A stretch of 7,770 nt of DNA. Source: Bryobacterales bacterium (GTDB lineage: Bacteria > Acidobacteriota > Terriglobia > Bryobacterales > Bryobacteraceae). The stretch is taken from positions 15,087 to 22,856 of the forward strand of contig PLGA01000292.1 in NCBI GenBank assembly GCA_003139735.1, in the 5' to 3' direction. The position numbers were made by a program, and so were the translations under genes. The notes beneath the pieces were generated by a model, which was given only the letters and a program-made list of their open reading frames with translations, did no database searches and was not told where the DNA came from. Below, piece by piece: positions 6,823 to 7,770 of the stretch (its first letter is position 1; each line of letters opens with the position of its first letter).

Positions 6823-7278
6823 CTAAGGATGAGGTTCGGTAATCACGGTCACCCGCGAGAAGCCTTCGTCCACGGCCGGCGCCGCCAGCTTACGCGCCAT
6901 CTTGGTCATGGCTCCCTCCGGGACCGCGCGGTTCCGCCGCCGGTTACGCTCGCGGCACACGTCGAGCGGGACGTCGAAGAACACAGCCTCGATCTCGCAT
7001 CCATACCGCTTGCCGATGGCGATGTAGGGCGCGCGCTCGGCGGGCGTCAGGTTGGTCGCGTCGATGGTGGTCTCCGGGCGCCCGATCTGGAGGCGCTGCT
7101 TCAGAAGATAGCGCAGGGTCTGAAAGACGCGGCGGTTGACGGTCTGGTCGCCTTCATCGTCCGCCAGCAGCCCCCGTATGACGTCCGAGGAGAGCCCGCC
7201 GGCGCCCGTCCGCGCCAGCCACGTGGATTTGCCCGACCCCGGAAGCCCCACCAGCACCACGATGCGCATCAGGGACAT
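6823..7278 (-). CDS. P-loop polynucleotide kinase domain protein (AAA_33, T4 Pnk-like)
   Basis: This is a small cytoplasmic kinase of 151 residues from the start at 7278 (MSLMRIVVLVGLPGSGKST). The frame is open to an ATG at 7392, but those extra 38 residues are Arg-rich and unlike the family. ATG at 7269 is a second option. Motifs match the 5'-kinase domain of T4 polynucleotide kinase in order: Walker A GLPGSGKST (11-19); SSDVIR (30-35), with Asp and Arg at the positions of the T4 substrate-binding/catalytic pair; IDATNLTPAER (72-82), equivalent to the T4 SDTNLNPERR segment; and FDVPLDVCRERNRRRNRAVP (101-120), the lid arginines. Such domains transfer the ATP gamma-phosphate to 5'-OH ends of RNA or DNA. 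Many stand-alone bacterial members have unproven substrates, so a small-molecule kinase remains possible. No phosphatase or ligase domain is attached. It is followed after 3 bases by the membrane-protein gene and is divergent from the DUF433 gene. No convincing Shine-Dalgarno or promoter is seen. Confidence 0.85.
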   Translation of the reverse strand: MSLMRIVVLVGLPGSGKSTWLARTGAGGLSSDVIRGLLADDEGDQTVNRRVFQTLRYLLKQRLQIGRPETTIDATNLTPAERAPYIAIGKRYGCEIEAVFFDVPLDVCRERNRRRNRAVPEGAMTKMARKLAAPAVDEGFSRVTVITEPHP

Positions 7279-7308
7279 GATAGCTCGCAGGCGCCGGAAG
7301 GAAGCGAA

Positions 7309-7419
7309 CTCACTCCGAATGGCCAGATTGCCGTTCCGCCTGAGATCGCGGCGCAGGTTCCGCCGGGGGAACCGGTTCAGGTCGTCCTGCACTGGGGCAA
7401 TTCCGCGGGCGATGCCGCA
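7309..7419 (+). pseudogene. Start-less coding fragment resembling a small antitoxin-like protein
   Basis: In the spacer between the kinase and DUF433 genes one plus-strand frame reads LTPNGQIAVPPEIAAQVPPG followed by EPVQVVLHWGNSAGDAA. This looks like the N-terminal half of small proteins that begin with a few residues, then TPDGQI.vPpEia..ippGe.VqVvl, often found beside toxin genes. The frame has no ATG or GTG nearby upstream and decays to Arg-rich text after 7419. It therefore seems to be a remnant lacking both start and end. The phrase is more protein-like than surrounding shadow frames, but the family match is from memory of a pattern. A short regulatory spacer with a chance reading is the alternative. 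Confidence 0.35.
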
Positions 7420-7438
7420 CCCGTGGTCCGGACTCGCG

Positions 7439-7468
7439 TTGCCCGGCGCTCCCGATTGGCGTTAGGCT
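7439..7468 (+). promoter_or_regulatory. Candidate promoter of the DUF433 gene
   Basis: TTGCCC (7439-7444) and TAGGCT (7463-7468) are separated by 18 bases. Both only partly match sigma-70 consensus elements. The -10-like hexamer ends 6 bases before the ATG at 7475, so a transcript from it would be leaderless or nearly so. This would fit the lack of a good Shine-Dalgarno. The hexamer is part of GTTAGGCT, echoed by GTTAGACT before the NIPSNAP gene. Low confidence. Confidence 0.25.
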
Positions 7469-7474
7469 GTAAGT

Positions 7475-7770
7475 ATGGCGGCAGCACTCACTACCGAGCC
7501 GGCGCCCCTCGTATTCGGCCCCGGTGGCGTGATGCGGGTGAGCGGTACGCGGGTGACCCTGGAGACTGTGCTGGCGGCTTTCGCCGGGGGCGCAACCGCG
7601 GAGGAAATCGCCCAGCAATACCCCTCAATCCCGTTGGCCGACGTGTATCAAGTAATTGGATATGGTTTGCGGCATTCCTCCGAACTGGAGCCCTATCTGG
7701 CGCAGCGGCATCGCGATATCGACGCGGCCAGAACGTCCAATGAGTCCAGGTGGCCGCCGGACGGTATCCG
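7475..7770 (+). CDS. DUF433 domain protein, putative antitoxin (3' partial)
   Basis: The frame is open from the ATG at 7475 to the window end, giving 98 complete codons. The protein begins MAAALTTEPAPLVFGPGGVM and continues RVSGTRVTLETVLAAFAGGATAEEIAQQYP in one run (positions 21-50). This is the DUF433 pattern: a GG.vRv.GTRvtle.v strand, then a helix-turn-helix-like a..GatpEeI...YP.l.l.dvY.vi.Y. It continues ADVYQVIGYGLRH (55-67) and a helical tail (ELEPYLAQRHRDIDAAR). Relatives are about 75-115 residues long, so only a short end is probably missing. DUF433 proteins are known or predicted antitoxins, usually directly followed by a DUF5615 PIN-like (Mut7-C-like) toxin nuclease. They likely bind their own promoter as well as the toxin. 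It is divergent from the kinase gene. Family assignment is firm; the toxin partner lies outside the window and is inferred. Confidence 0.88.
   Translation, partial: MAAALTTEPAPLVFGPGGVMRVSGTRVTLETVLAAFAGGATAEEIAQQYPSIPLADVYQVIGYGLRHSSELEPYLAQRHRDIDAARTSNESRWPPDGI

Noticed and set aside
7279..7392. Upstream start of the kinase at 7392
   Set aside because: The extra 38 residues are Arg-rich and lie outside the conserved fold, which begins a few residues before Walker A; this DNA also carries the antitoxin-like remnant on the other strand.
6814..7743. 309-codon plus-strand frame across the kinase and DUF433 genes
   Set aside because: Most of it is an antisense or out-of-frame shadow. Only the short stretch 7309-7419 reads like real protein and is reported separately as a remnant.

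Overview
The window is GC-rich DNA, about two thirds G+C by eye, with tightly packed bacterial genes and no RNA gene, CRISPR array or insertion sequence that I can recognise. The gene mix suggests an Acidobacteriota chromosome, perhaps of the Bryobacterales/Solibacter type. It includes a secreted S53 (kumamolisin-like) peptidase, a Tat-type two-domain NIPSNAP protein, a secreted ankyrin protein and a DUF433 antitoxin. This placement is inferred from gene content and style, not from any marker gene.

Left half, plus strand. The window opens inside a Sua5-type L-threonylcarbamoyladenylate synthase (tRNA t6A pathway), whose N-terminal part lies outside. Nine bases later comes a secreted ankyrin-repeat protein with an unrecognised C-terminal domain, then a NIPSNAP protein with a Tat-like leader. 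Thirteen bases after that, a good ribosome-binding site and signal peptide begin a secreted protein that stops after 35 codons. A C-terminal-looking tail follows in another frame. I read this as the deletion remnant of a larger gene, perhaps a glycoside hydrolase.

Middle and right, minus strand. Transcribed from right to left are a small T4-Pnk-like polynucleotide kinase domain protein, a large YfhO/GT-C-like membrane protein starting 3 bases after the kinase stop, and, after an 83-base gap, a complete pro-kumamolisin-type S53 peptidase. The kinase and membrane protein look like one operon. The peptidase has its own strong ribosome-binding site and converges on the plus-strand remnant, overlapping it by 25 bases.

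Right edge, plus strand. A DUF433 antitoxin-type gene starts at 7475 and runs off the window. It diverges from the kinase gene across a 196-base spacer. That spacer carries a start-less coding fragment resembling the N-terminal part of another small antitoxin-like protein. The usual partner of DUF433, a DUF5615 PIN-like toxin, would be expected just beyond the window.

I found no clear new multi-gene system. The most interesting points are the two gene remnants, the DUF433 locus cut by the window end, the kinase/membrane-protein pairing, and an S53 peptidase with Asn where the family usually has calcium-binding Asp.
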